In this document: piece by piece, positions 8,213 through 16,643 of the stretch
Position numbering within the stretch: position 1 is the stretch's first letter
Layout of the letters: each line of letters starts with the position of its first letter
Origin: Avispirillum sp959601495
GTDB taxonomy: Bacteria; Bacillota; Clostridia; Oscillospirales; CAG-272
DNA: 59,520 nucleotides
Assembly (NCBI GenBank): GCA_959601495.1
Contig: CAUGPT010000013.1
Span: 1 to 59,520 of the forward strand
Reading direction: 5' to 3'
The notes under the pieces: generated by a model
What the model was told of the DNA's origin: nothing
Database searches by the model: none
Seen by the model: only the letters and a program-made list of their open reading frames with translations
Made by a program: the position numbers and the translations under genes

Positions 8213-8863
8213 ATGAAAACAAAAGCACTGATATTCGATCTCGACGGAGTTATCACCGACACCGCGCAGTATCACTTTGAGGCATGGAAAATGCTTGCCG
8301 ACTCTCTCGGCTTCAAGTTTACAAAAGAGGACAACGAGCGTCTCAAGGGTGTCTCCCGCATGGATTCCTTCAATATTATACTTGAGATAAACAATGCCCT
8401 CGACCGCTACACCGAAGAGGAAAAAGAGGCGTTCTGCAAGCAGAAGAACGACAACTATGTCAGCCTTATAAAAAAGGTCACTCCGGCGGATATACTCCCC
8501 GGAATTTCAAAGTTCATGAGCGACGCAAAAGCCGCGGGGCTCAAGTGCGCGGTCGCGTCCGTTTCAAAGAACGCCCCCGCCGTGCTCACAAGTCTCGGAC
8601 TCATGGATGAGTTTGACTACATTGCGGACGCAAAAAAGATCAGCCGCTCAAAGCCCGACCCCGAGATATTCACCGTCTGCGCTCAGTCTCTCGGATTTGA
8701 GGGCAGCGAGTGCATCGGCATAGAGGACTCTCAGGCGGGCATTGAGGCGATACATGCCGCAGGCATGAAGTCCATCGGCATAAACGTTGCAGTTACAAGC
8801 CTTCGCCCCGACATATGTCTTTCAAGCACCGCGGAGCTCGACTTTGCGTCAATGGTAGACTGA
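8213..8863 (+). CDS. pgmB: Beta-phosphoglucomutase
   Basis: 216 residues, a HAD-superfamily enzyme. The N-terminal DLDGVITDTA motif (about residues 8-17) supplies the nucleophile Asp and acid/base Asp, the helical cap follows, and SVSKNA, the Lys in SRSKPDPEIF and GIEDSQAGIEA supply the other HAD motifs. The cap and the GIEDSQAG motif are typical of beta-phosphoglucomutase. It converts beta-glucose-1-phosphate to glucose-6-phosphate and so completes the phosphorolytic use of disaccharides begun by the GH65 enzyme upstream. The ATG at 8213 follows a GAAAGGA site. A strong terminator closes the transcript. Confidence 0.9.
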   Translation: MKTKALIFDLDGVITDTAQYHFEAWKMLADSLGFKFTKEDNERLKGVSRMDSFNIILEINNALDRYTEEEKEAFCKQKNDNYVSLIKKVTPADILPGISKFMSDAKAAGLKCAVASVSKNAPAVLTSLGLMDEFDYIADAKKISRSKPDPEIFTVCAQSLGFEGSECIGIEDSQAGIEAIHAAGMKSIGINVAVTSLRPDICLSSTAELDFASMVD

Positions 8864-8888
8864 CGAAACCTATATCATACGGCACACT

Positions 8889-8920
8889 CCCGCACCTTGC
8901 TCGCAAGGTGCGGGCTTTTT
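8889..8920 (+). terminator. Rho-independent terminator after pgmB
   Basis: A perfect stem CCCGCACCTT/AAGGTGCGGG, extended by GC pairs at the loop, spans 8889-8914 and is followed by CTTTTT. It ends the sugar-phosphorylase operon. The stretch from here to the CIRCE element (8921-9141) is AT-richer and shows no gene; a TTGATT at 9103 and TATATC at 9131 are not properly spaced to call a promoter. Confidence 0.88.
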
Positions 8921-9141
8921 ATTGACATGAAACGCGCACACAGCGCGCAGGATATCCCCTGTGCATGGCAGTCCCGTTAAAAGTCTTGCCCTGTATCGGC
9001 ATCACTGAGCCTATTCGTACACCCCCGCATATGGGTCAGCCGCAGTTTGGCACTCAGCACTCGTGTTTACAAAAAATTCACATTTAATATGCTATTTATT
9101 ATTGATTTTCCCCCTTAATGGTGGTACATTTATATCATAAG

Positions 9142-9168
9142 TTAGCACTTAATAGATGCGAGTGCTAA
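9142..9168 (+). promoter_or_regulatory. CIRCE operator (HrcA binding site)
   Basis: TTAGCACTT, nine bases, then GAGTGCTAA: one mismatch from the consensus inverted repeat TTAGCACTC-N9-GAGTGCTAA. It lies 20 bp upstream of the hrcA start codon. HrcA dimers bind CIRCE and repress the dnaK operon until misfolded protein titrates the GroE-assisted folding of HrcA. Confidence 0.95.
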
Positions 9169-9188
9169 AAATCAAAGGAGTGAGTAAA

Positions 9189-10286
9189 GTGAAACCGGAC
9201 GACGGATCTTTGAGCGAGCGCAAAAAAATGATCCTCAAGGCTATCATCGACGCTCACATTGAAAACGGTGAGCCTGTGGGATCAAAGTACCTGACCCAGG
9301 GCGGCAGATTTTCATACTCCTCCGCAACAATCCGCAACGAAATGGCGGAGCTTGAGGCAATGGGATACCTTGAGCAGCCCCACACTTCGGCGGGCCGCGT
9401 GCCCAGCGAGGCAGGCTACCGATTCTACGTCGACAGCCTCGTAGACCGCTACCGCATGACTCAGGCAGAAGCGGAAAAGCTTAAAAGAGCCCTGAGGGAG
9501 AAACAGGCCGAGCTTGACGGTATACTTGATACCGCAATGAAGCTTGCGGCATCCATGACGAACTACACCGCCCTTGCAGTGCGCCCGAGGATCTCCTCAA
9601 TGACCGTCAGAAAATTCGAGCTTGTGCCCGTTGACGAAAGCAGCATGGTGCTGGTCATGGTCACGGCGGGCGGAGCGGTCAGAACGCAGAATATCGTGTC
9701 CCGCCGTCCCGTCGGCGAGGAAGCGCTGAAAAAGCTCGCGAACCTTCTTAACATTCGGCTTGCGGGGCTCAGTGCCGATCAGTTCACACTGCCTATTCTG
9801 ATGGAGATAGAAAGCGCCATGGGCGATGATGCTTTTCTTGTGGATCCGGTCGTAAAAAGCATCTGCCAGACAATAAGCGCCACATCGGGCGGCGAGATCA
9901 AGATAGACGGCGTAAACAGGCTTCTGTCCTATCCCGAATTTTACGATATCGGCAGGCTGCGCGAAATGATCGCCATGTTCGAGCGAAAAGACGAGCTGCT
10001 TTCCCTTATTTCCGGCGACACGGCGCCCATGATGCCCGCAGGTCAGCCGGACGACGGAGTGCACGTTTACATCGGCAGCGAAAACCCGGTCATAGTAATG
10101 GATAATTCCACGCTGGTGTTCAAGCCGGTAAAGCGTGACGGCAAGACCGTCGGCGCTTTAGGCGTTATAGGCCCCACGCGAATGAACTACACAAAAGTAA
10201 TTTCAATGATAGACAATATCACGGACAGCATAAGCGATGTTCTCGACGCTCCGAAGGAGAACACAAACGGAGGTAAAGATGGATAA
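9189..10286 (+). CDS. hrcA: Heat-inducible transcription repressor HrcA
   Basis: 365 residues: N-terminal winged helix (about 1-75, with SSATIRNEMAELE as recognition region), then a GAF-like domain with insert. The motif GYLEQPHTSAGRVPSEAGYRFYVD is the HrcA signature. I place the start at the GTG at 9189, eight bases after AAAGGAG. The more upstream ATG at 9156 lies inside the CIRCE element and has no ribosome site. The protein represses its own operon, hrcA-grpE-dnaK-dnaJ, through CIRCE. Its end overlaps grpE by 8 bp. This is class I heat-shock control as in Bacillus and Clostridium. Confidence 0.95.
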   Translation: MKPDDGSLSERKKMILKAIIDAHIENGEPVGSKYLTQGGRFSYSSATIRNEMAELEAMGYLEQPHTSAGRVPSEAGYRFYVDSLVDRYRMTQAEAEKLKRALREKQAELDGILDTAMKLAASMTNYTALAVRPRISSMTVRKFELVPVDESSMVLVMVTAGGAVRTQNIVSRRPVGEEALKKLANLLNIRLAGLSADQFTLPILMEIESAMGDDAFLVDPVVKSICQTISATSGGEIKIDGVNRLLSYPEFYDIGRLREMIAMFERKDELLSLISGDTAPMMPAGQPDDGVHVYIGSENPVIVMDNSTLVFKPVKRDGKTVGALGVIGPTRMNYTKVISMIDNITDSISDVLDAPKENTNGGKDG

Positions 10287-10881
10287 TAACAGCGAAGCAA
10301 AAAAGAAAGACGAGACCTTGGATGCCGCCGCAGAGACCGATAAAAAAGAAGCAACAGAAGAAAAACCGCAGGACGGCGCAAAGAAAGAAAAAAAAGCGGC
10401 GGATAAAGAGCTGAAAAAGCTGAAAAGCCACATCACGCATCTTGAAAACGAGCTGAAAAACGCAAAAAGCGAAGCGGAAAGCGCAAACGACAAATATCTC
10501 AGAGTGTGCGCCGAATACGATAATTTCAGAAAGCGTTCGCAGAAAGAGCGCGAAGGCATATACGCCGACGCTGCGGCGGACAGTCTGAAAGAGCTTCTGC
10601 CTCTTATAGACAACCTTGAGCGGGCAACACAGTATACAAACCCCGAAAAGGTGGCGGAAGGCGTTGAGATGGTTCTCTCCACCCTGCCGGCAGTCTTTGA
10701 AAAGCTGAAGGTATCCTCCTTCGGCGAGGCGGGAGAAACCTTCGACCCCAATCTTCACAACGCGGTAATGCACGTTGAGGACAGCGAAAAGGGCGAGGGC
10801 GAGATCACGGACGTGTTCCAGAAGGGCTACAAGATCGGCGACAAGGTAGTCCGCTACGCAATGGTAAAAGTTGCAAACTGA
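10279..10881 (+). CDS. grpE: Nucleotide exchange factor GrpE
   Basis: 200 residues. The first ~50 are charged and Lys/Glu/Asp-rich, likely disordered; then comes a long coiled coil (about 45-110, containing KYLRVCAEYDNFRKRSQKE, the GrpE signature), and a C-terminal beta domain ending in DVFQKGYKIGDKVVRYAMVKV. It drives ADP release from DnaK and may act as a thermosensor through its helices. The start at 10279 follows ACGGAGG with good spacing and overlaps the end of hrcA, so the two are coupled. Confidence 0.95.
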   Translation: MDNNSEAKKKDETLDAAAETDKKEATEEKPQDGAKKEKKAADKELKKLKSHITHLENELKNAKSEAESANDKYLRVCAEYDNFRKRSQKEREGIYADAAADSLKELLPLIDNLERATQYTNPEKVAEGVEMVLSTLPAVFEKLKVSSFGEAGETFDPNLHNAVMHVEDSEKGEGEITDVFQKGYKIGDKVVRYAMVKVAN

Positions 10882-10944
10882 CGCCGAACATAATCATTCA
10901 AACCAAGCTAAAAAATAAATTATATATATCCGGAGGAAAACAAA

Positions 10945-12798
10945 ATGGCTAAAATCATAGGTATAGATCTGGGTACGACAAACTCCTGCGTAGCAGTATA
11001 CGAGGGCGGCGAGCCCACAGTCATCCCCAATCCCGAAGGTGCGAGAACGACACCTTCCGTAGTAGCATTTTCAAAAACAGGCGAGCGTATGGTAGGTCAG
11101 GTTGCAAAGCGCCAGGCCATCACCAACCCCGACAGGACCGTCATGAGCATAAAGCGTCACATGGGCTCAAACTACCGTGTTGACATCGACGGCAAGAGCT
11201 ACACCCCCCAGGAAATTTCCGCAATGATCCTGCAGAAGCTGAAATCCGACGCGGAAGCTTTCCTCGGCTGCCCCGTAACTCAGGCGGTCATCACCGTTCC
11301 CGCTTACTTCTCCGACGCACAGCGTCAGGCGACAAAGGACGCGGGCAAGATAGCGGGCCTTGAGGTCCTCAGGATCATCAACGAGCCTACCGCAGCCGCA
11401 CTTGCGTACGGCGTTGACAAGGATAAAGATCAGAAGATCATGATATACGACCTCGGCGGCGGTACATTCGATGTATCCCTGCTTGAGATCAGCGACGACG
11501 GCGTATTTGAGGTTCTCGCGACCGCCGGCAACAACAAGCTGGGCGGCGATGACTTCGACCAGCGCATAATCGACTGGATAGCAGAGCAGTTCAAGGCTGA
11601 AAACAATATAGATCTGCGCCAGGATAAGATGGCTCTTCAGAGACTGAAAGAGGCTGCCGAAAAAGCAAAGATCGAGCTTTCCGGCATGGCAAGCACCAAC
11701 ATTAACCTGCCCTTCATCACGGCTGACGCAACAGGTCCTAAGCACTTTGATGCAACCCTTACCCGCGCAAAGTTCGACGAGATCACCGCAGACCTTGTTG
11801 AAAAGACGGTCGGCCCCATGAAGCAGGCTCTGTCCGATGCAAACCTCAGCGCTTCTCAGATAGACAAGGTACTGCTCGTCGGCGGCTCTACAAGAATTCC
11901 CGCCGTTCAGGAGGCAGTTAAGAACTTCACAGGCAAAGAGCCCTTCAAGGGCATCAACCCCGATGAGTGCGTTGCTATCGGCGCGGCTATTCAGGGCGGC
12001 GTTCTCGGCGGCGACGTCAAGGACCTGCTGCTTCTGGATGTAACTCCTCTGTCCCTCGGTATCGAGACTCTCGGCGGAGTATTCAACCGCATCATCGACA
12101 GAAACACCACCATCCCCGTAAAGAAGAGCCAGGTATACTCCACCGCGGCAGACGGTCAGACCTCCGTTGAGATCCACGTTCTCCAGGGCGAGCGTGACAT
12201 GGCTGCCGGCAATACCACCCTCGGCCGCTTCTCTCTTGACGGCATTGCTCCCGCACCCCGCGGCGTTCCTCAGATAGAGGTAACATTCGATATAGATGCC
12301 AACGGCATCGTAAACGTATCCGCAAAGGATAAGGGCACCGGTAAGGAGCAGCACATCACCATCACCTCCAGCACCAATATGTCCCAGGACGATATTGACC
12401 GTGCCGTACGTGACGCCGAAAAGTTTGCCGAGGCAGACAAGAAGCAGAAAGAGGCAGTTGAGGTCAAGAACCGCGCCGAGAGCATGATCTTCCAGAGCGA
12501 AAAGACTCTCAGCGAGATAGGCGACAAGGTAAGCGAAGCTGACAAGGCTCCCGTAAAGGAGGCTCTTGAAAAGCTGAAGACCACCATCTCCGGCGGCGAC
12601 ACCGACGCTATCAAAGCCGACACAGAGGCGCTCGAAAAAGCATTCTATGCAGTAAGCGAAAAGCTGTACAGCCAGGCAGGAGGCGCCCAGGGCGCTCAGG
12701 ATGCAGGCGCTGGCACCGACGCCGGCGCGCAGAACCGGAGCGGTGACGGCACATTCTACAACGCCGACTACGAAGACAAGAGCGGCGACCAGCAGTAA
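10945..12798 (+). CDS. dnaK: Molecular chaperone DnaK (Hsp70)
   Basis: 617 residues, full length for a Gram-positive DnaK. The ATPase domain carries IGIDLGTTNSCVAV at the N-terminus, NEPTAAALAYG, and IYDLGGGTFDVSLLE; the substrate-binding domain begins after the DVTPLSLGIET linker, and a helical lid ends in a Gly/Ala/Gln-rich tail. Like other Firmicutes DnaKs it lacks the ~24-residue insertion in the first ATPase quarter seen in Gram-negative forms. It folds nascent and stressed proteins with DnaJ and GrpE. The ATG follows CCGGAGGA. An intercistronic hairpin separates it from dnaJ. Confidence 0.97.
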   Translation: MAKIIGIDLGTTNSCVAVYEGGEPTVIPNPEGARTTPSVVAFSKTGERMVGQVAKRQAITNPDRTVMSIKRHMGSNYRVDIDGKSYTPQEISAMILQKLKSDAEAFLGCPVTQAVITVPAYFSDAQRQATKDAGKIAGLEVLRIINEPTAAALAYGVDKDKDQKIMIYDLGGGTFDVSLLEISDDGVFEVLATAGNNKLGGDDFDQRIIDWIAEQFKAENNIDLRQDKMALQRLKEAAEKAKIELSGMASTNINLPFITADATGPKHFDATLTRAKFDEITADLVEKTVGPMKQALSDANLSASQIDKVLLVGGSTRIPAVQEAVKNFTGKEPFKGINPDECVAIGAAIQGGVLGGDVKDLLLLDVTPLSLGIETLGGVFNRIIDRNTTIPVKKSQVYSTAADGQTSVEIHVLQGERDMAAGNTTLGRFSLDGIAPAPRGVPQIEVTFDIDANGIVNVSAKDKGTGKEQHITITSSTNMSQDDIDRAVRDAEKFAEADKKQKEAVEVKNRAESMIFQSEKTLSEIGDKVSEADKAPVKEALEKLKTTISGGDTDAIKADTEALEKAFYAVSEKLYSQAGGAQGAQDAGAGTDAGAQNRSGDGTFYNADYEDKSGDQQ

Positions 12799-12818
12799 TT
12801 ATAATTCAAGAAGTCCTT

Positions 12819-12857
12819 GGGGACGCCGCAAACGCGGCGTCCCTGAGTTCTGATTTT
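12819..12857 (+). terminator. Intercistronic hairpin, probable partial terminator
   Basis: A perfect 10-bp stem (12820-12829 with 12834-12843) around AAAC, with a T-run (ATTTTT) only ten bases after the stem. It lies between dnaK and dnaJ and may let part of the transcripts stop, giving more DnaK than DnaJ. Confidence 0.6.
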
Positions 12858-12903
12858 TCGGGATATTACATAAGTTCCGCAACCACAGAGGAAAGGCGAG
12901 TTT

Positions 12904-14031
12904 ATGGCTGATAAACGCGATTATTATGAGGTGCTCGGGCTGTCCAAGGGCGCCACTGACGATGAAATAAAAAAGGCATACCGCCGGCTTGCCAAGCAGT
13001 ATCATCCGGATATGAACCCTGGCGATAAGGTGGCGGAAAATAAATTCAAGGAAGTAAACGAGGCATACGACGTCCTCGGCGATCCTGACAAAAAGGCAAA
13101 GTACGATCAGTACGGCCATGCCGCGTTTGATCCGTCCTCAGGCTTCGGAGACGGCGGATTCGGCGGAGGCTTCGGCTTTGACGGCTTTGATATATCCGAT
13201 ATATTTTCAAATATTTTCGGAGGCGGCTCGTCAAGACGGCAGAACGGCCCCGTCCGCGGCGAGGACATAAGATACCGCCTGACACTCAGCTTCGAAGAGG
13301 CAGTTTTCGGCTGCAAAAAAGAAATATCGTACCAGAGAGTGCAGAAGTGCCCCGAATGCTCCGGCAGCGGAGCGGCAAAGGGCACGTCCGCAAAGACCTG
13401 TCCCGACTGCCAGGGCCGCGGTCAGGTAAAGGTGCAGCAGCGCACGCCCTTCGGCGTGATGCAGTCCACAACGACCTGCTCCAAGTGCCGCGGTACAGGT
13501 AAGATAATCGAAACTCCCTGCAAGAACTGCCGCGGCAGCGGATTTGTAAAGGCCTCCAAAAAGCTTGAGGTCTCAATACCCGCAGGCATTGACGACGGTC
13601 AGGGCGTTGTACTGCGCGGCGAAGGCTGCGACGGCAGAAACGGCGGCAGCGCAGGTGATCTTGTAATCACCGTAAACGTCCGTCCCCACGCGTTTTTCGA
13701 GCGCGAGGGCAGCGACATATACTGCGACATACCAGTAACATACGCCGATATGGCGCTGGGTGCAAAGATTACCGTGCCCACCATTGACGGCACTGAAACC
13801 ATAGACATCCCCGAGGGCACGCAGACGGGCACCACCTTCACCCTTAAAGGCAAGGGCGTAAAGATCGTCAATACTCAAAAGCGCGGCAATATGTATGTCA
13901 CCGCGGTCATTGAGACACCTAAGGGACTCGACCGCAAACAGAAAGAGCTGCTGAAGCAGTTCAGCGACTCTCTCAAAGACTCAAACCACTCTAAAAAAGA
14001 GAAATTTTCAAAGAAATTCTTCTCAAAATAA
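12904..14031 (+). CDS. dnaJ: Chaperone protein DnaJ
   Basis: 375 residues with the complete type I DnaJ order: J domain (about 4-68, with HPD in QYHPDMN), Gly/Phe-rich linker, then a zinc-finger region with four CxxCxGxG motifs (CPECSGSG, CPDCQGRG, CSKCRGTG, CKNCRGSG), and the C-terminal peptide-binding domains. It stimulates DnaK ATPase activity and delivers clients. It is the last gene of the heat-shock operon, and a terminator follows within 10 bp of the stop. Confidence 0.97.
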   Translation: MADKRDYYEVLGLSKGATDDEIKKAYRRLAKQYHPDMNPGDKVAENKFKEVNEAYDVLGDPDKKAKYDQYGHAAFDPSSGFGDGGFGGGFGFDGFDISDIFSNIFGGGSSRRQNGPVRGEDIRYRLTLSFEEAVFGCKKEISYQRVQKCPECSGSGAAKGTSAKTCPDCQGRGQVKVQQRTPFGVMQSTTTCSKCRGTGKIIETPCKNCRGSGFVKASKKLEVSIPAGIDDGQGVVLRGEGCDGRNGGSAGDLVITVNVRPHAFFEREGSDIYCDIPVTYADMALGAKITVPTIDGTETIDIPEGTQTGTTFTLKGKGVKIVNTQKRGNMYVTAVIETPKGLDRKQKELLKQFSDSLKDSNHSKKEKFSKKFFSK

Positions 14032-14040
14032 TTATGTCAG

Positions 14041-14063
14041 AACCGCTCTCCCGAGCGGTTTTG
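14041..14063 (+). terminator. Terminator after dnaJ
   Basis: Eight-bp stem AACCGCTC/GAGCGGTT around TCCC, followed by TTGT. It closes the heat-shock operon. Between it and gpmI a TATACT at 14159-14164 is a possible -10 without a convincing -35. Confidence 0.8.
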
Positions 14064-14212
14064 TCGGTTTACGGACTTTTTTCGGTGCCTGAGGTGTATA
14101 TATCGACAATATTTTCGCCGTCGGCGCTTTTGTACATTATTTGTTCACATTTTTGGGATATACTGATGTTGCTTGATTAAAAATAAATTTATATAAAAGG
14201 CAGGAGATCTAC

Positions 14213-15868
14213 ATGAAAGAACTCAAAAAAGCAGCTTCGCCTATTAACGTAAAGGGTCCCGTTCTGACGATCGTCATGGACGGCGTAGGCCTTGCGCCCG
14301 AGGGCGACGGCAATGCGGTCAAGAGAGCATACACTCCCACTCTTGACGGTCTTATGAAAAAATACCCCATGGTAAAGCTTAAAGCGCACGGCAAGGCAGT
14401 CGGCCTTCCCACCGACGACGACATGGGCAACTCCGAGGTCGGACATAACGCTCTCGGCAGCGGTCAGGTGTTTGCGCAGGGCGCGCTTCTCGTTTCGAAC
14501 TCCATAGCGTCCGGAAAGCTGTTTGCTTCCGCCGCATGGCAGGAGGAAGTGGAAAACGTTAAGAAAAGCGGCGGAACTCTGCATTTTCTCGGCCTTTTCT
14601 CCGACGGCAACGTACATTCCCACATAGATCACCTCAAAGCTCTTATCACCCATGCCAAAGCCGACGGTGTGCACAGAGTTCGCGTGCATATCCTTCTTGA
14701 CGGCCGTGACGTTGGCGAGACAAGCGCGCTTGACTATGTGAGACCCTTTGAAGAGTTTATGGCGGGGCTTTGCGACGACGGTTTTGATATAAAGATCGCC
14801 TCCGGCGGCGGCAGAATGAAGATCACCATGGACCGCTACGAAGCAAACTGGCCTATGGTCGAGCTTGGCTGGAAGACCCACGTGCTCGGCGAAGGCAGAC
14901 AGTTCGCAAGCGCTGAAGAGGCTATAACCGTATACCGCGAGGAAACTCACGCCATCGACCAGGATCTGCCCCCCTTCGTTATTGCGGAAGACGGCAAGCC
15001 CGTCGGCACTATCGAGGACGGCGACAGCGTTATATTCTACAACTTCAGAGGCGACCGTTCAATTGAGATCTCCAAGGCGTTTGAAGCCGGCGACGACTTT
15101 GACAAATTCGACCGCGTTCGCGTTCCCAAGGTGGCATACGCCGGTATGCTTGAGTACGACGGCGACCTGCACATTCCCTCCCGTTACCTTGTATCTCCCC
15201 CCGAGATAACTAACACTATGGGCGAATATCTTGCGGGCACCGGCGTTGCGCAGTACGCTATCTCCGAGACGCAGAAATTCGGCCACGTGACCTACTTCTG
15301 GAACGGCAACAGAAGCGGCAAGTTCTCCGAGGAGCTTGAGACCTACGTTGAAGTCCCCTCCGACGTAGTTCCGTTTGAGCAGCGCCCCTGGATGAAGTGC
15401 GCCGAGATCACCGATAAGCTTATAGACGCCATGAGAAGCGGAAAGTACCCCTCAATGCGCGTAAACTTCCCCAACGGCGACATGGTAGGTCATACAGGAA
15501 GCCTTGAGGCGACCATCTGCTCCATGGAAGCCCTTGATCTTCAGATAGCAAGACTGCTCAAGGTAGTAGACGAGCTTGAAGGTGTGGCGCTTATCACAGC
15601 CGACCACGGCAATGCCGACGAAATGTACGAGGTCGATAAGAAGACAGGCGCGCCCAAGCAGAACAAAGACGGCTCGTACAAGGCAAAGACCAGCCATACG
15701 CTCAACCCCGTTCCCTTTATCATTTACGATAACTTCTACAGCGACAAATATACCGTCAAGGAAGACAAGGGCACGTTCGGGCTCTCCGACGTTGCGGCGA
15801 CCGCCGTCAACCTGCTCGGCTATGAGGCACCCGACATGTGGGATGAGTCTATCATAGAGCTTAAGTAA
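14213..15868 (+). CDS. gpmI: 2,3-bisphosphoglycerate-independent phosphoglycerate mutase
   Basis: 551 residues, slightly longer than the usual ~510-515. It is an alkaline-phosphatase-superfamily enzyme: VMDGVGLAPEG supplies the first metal Asp, DMGNSEVGH has the catalytic Ser74, GDRSIEIS follows, and ITADHGNADEM supplies the second metal site. It interconverts 3- and 2-phosphoglycerate in glycolysis using two Mn2+ ions. It stands alone between two terminators and has a GGCAGGAGA ribosome site, so it is probably monocistronic and highly expressed. Confidence 0.95.
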   Translation: MKELKKAASPINVKGPVLTIVMDGVGLAPEGDGNAVKRAYTPTLDGLMKKYPMVKLKAHGKAVGLPTDDDMGNSEVGHNALGSGQVFAQGALLVSNSIASGKLFASAAWQEEVENVKKSGGTLHFLGLFSDGNVHSHIDHLKALITHAKADGVHRVRVHILLDGRDVGETSALDYVRPFEEFMAGLCDDGFDIKIASGGGRMKITMDRYEANWPMVELGWKTHVLGEGRQFASAEEAITVYREETHAIDQDLPPFVIAEDGKPVGTIEDGDSVIFYNFRGDRSIEISKAFEAGDDFDKFDRVRVPKVAYAGMLEYDGDLHIPSRYLVSPPEITNTMGEYLAGTGVAQYAISETQKFGHVTYFWNGNRSGKFSEELETYVEVPSDVVPFEQRPWMKCAEITDKLIDAMRSGKYPSMRVNFPNGDMVGHTGSLEATICSMEALDLQIARLLKVVDELEGVALITADHGNADEMYEVDKKTGAPKQNKDGSYKAKTSHTLNPVPFIIYDNFYSDKYTVKEDKGTFGLSDVAATAVNLLGYEAPDMWDESIIELK

Positions 15869-15885
15869 GAAAAGCAATATCTGTG

Positions 15886-15916
15886 CGGGGGAGCATGACC
15901 GCTCCCCCCGTTTTTT
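15886..15916 (+). terminator. Terminator after gpmI
   Basis: CGGGGGAGC at 15886-15894 pairs with GCTCCCCCCG at 15901-15910 and is followed by six T. It is a strong Rho-independent terminator, placed immediately before the acetyltransferase ribosome site, so that gene may get reduced read-through. Confidence 0.9.
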
Positions 15917-15939
15917 ATCAAAGCAAAGGAGTTGTGCAA

Positions 15940-16395
15940 TTGTCTAACTTTGATTTTAAGGTGAGAAAAATTAGAGAAGACGACAAGGCGGAGTTCATGG
16001 CAATGAGCCGCGATTTTTACTCGTCGGACGCGGTGCTTTATCCCGTGCCGGACAGCTATCACGAAAGTGCCTTTAACGAAGTTATGCGCAGCGATGTATA
16101 CGCGGACTGCCGCATTTTCACCATAGGCGAAAAAGTCGTCGGATATGCCCTGCTGCTGAAAAGCTACGCGCGGGAGGCGGGAGGCGTCTGCATCTGGACG
16201 GACGAGCTTTATATAAAGCCCGAGTACCGCGGCTGCGGCATCGGCACCCGCTTTTTCGCCTGGCTTGAGGAAAATTTGCCCGCCGCGAGATACCGTCTGG
16301 AGGCGGAGCCCGAAAACGAAGGCGCCGTCAGGCTGTATCACCGCATGGGCTACAAAGAGCTGCCATATATGCAGCTTGTCAAAGAAAAGCAGTAA
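15940..16395 (+). CDS. GNAT family N-acetyltransferase
   Basis: 151 residues. The acetyl-CoA-binding motif A of the GNAT fold is clear: LYIKPEYRGCGIGTRFFAWLEE, with the R/Q-x-x-G-x-G/A pattern as RGCGIG, followed by the motif B region RLYHRMGYKELPY. The substrate cannot be told. I choose the TTG at 15940 because AAAGGAG ends eight bases earlier; the in-frame GTG at 15934 is too close, and a further-upstream GTG lies in the terminator. It sits between the gpmI terminator and a bidirectional terminator, and no promoter is obvious, so it probably depends on read-through. Confidence 0.8.
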   Translation: MSNFDFKVRKIREDDKAEFMAMSRDFYSSDAVLYPVPDSYHESAFNEVMRSDVYADCRIFTIGEKVVGYALLLKSYAREAGGVCIWTDELYIKPEYRGCGIGTRFFAWLEENLPAARYRLEAEPENEGAVRLYHRMGYKELPYMQLVKEKQ

Positions 16396-16467
16396 GCGAA
16401 GTTCAAATACCGTATTCGTAAAAGACGATAGCTTCGGCACACCGAAAAGCGGTATTTATATATGCAG

Positions 16468-16500
16468 AAAAAGCTCCGACCTTTAGGGTCGGAGCTTTTT
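16468..16500 (+). terminator. Bidirectional terminator
   Basis: A nine-bp core stem GCTCCGACC/GGTCGGAGC flanked by A5 and T5 lies between the convergent acetyltransferase (+) and phosphoesterase (-) genes. It can serve both. Bases 16501-16643 hold nothing I recognise. Confidence 0.88.
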
Positions 16501-16643
16501 CGACTAATGCGAACTTTGGTGCAAATGCGCTTAAGCTTCAATTAAACTCGTGATATTCCGCGCCGTGACCTTGCCGCTAAAGACCGCGCTTGTATTTTTC
16601 GGAGGAAATCGGCTTTGCCTTTCAAATGTTATGCAATTGTCTG

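Noticed and set aside
5578..8262. 894-residue open frame on the minus strand opposite the GH65 gene
   Set aside because: It is the reverse reading of a GC-rich coding region, has no ribosome site or family motif, and the plus-strand GH65 gene accounts for the whole stretch.
9103..9138. Promoter of hrcA from TTGATT and TATATC
   Set aside because: The spacing is over 20 bp, so I do not call it; the true promoter should be near here but cannot be fixed by eye.
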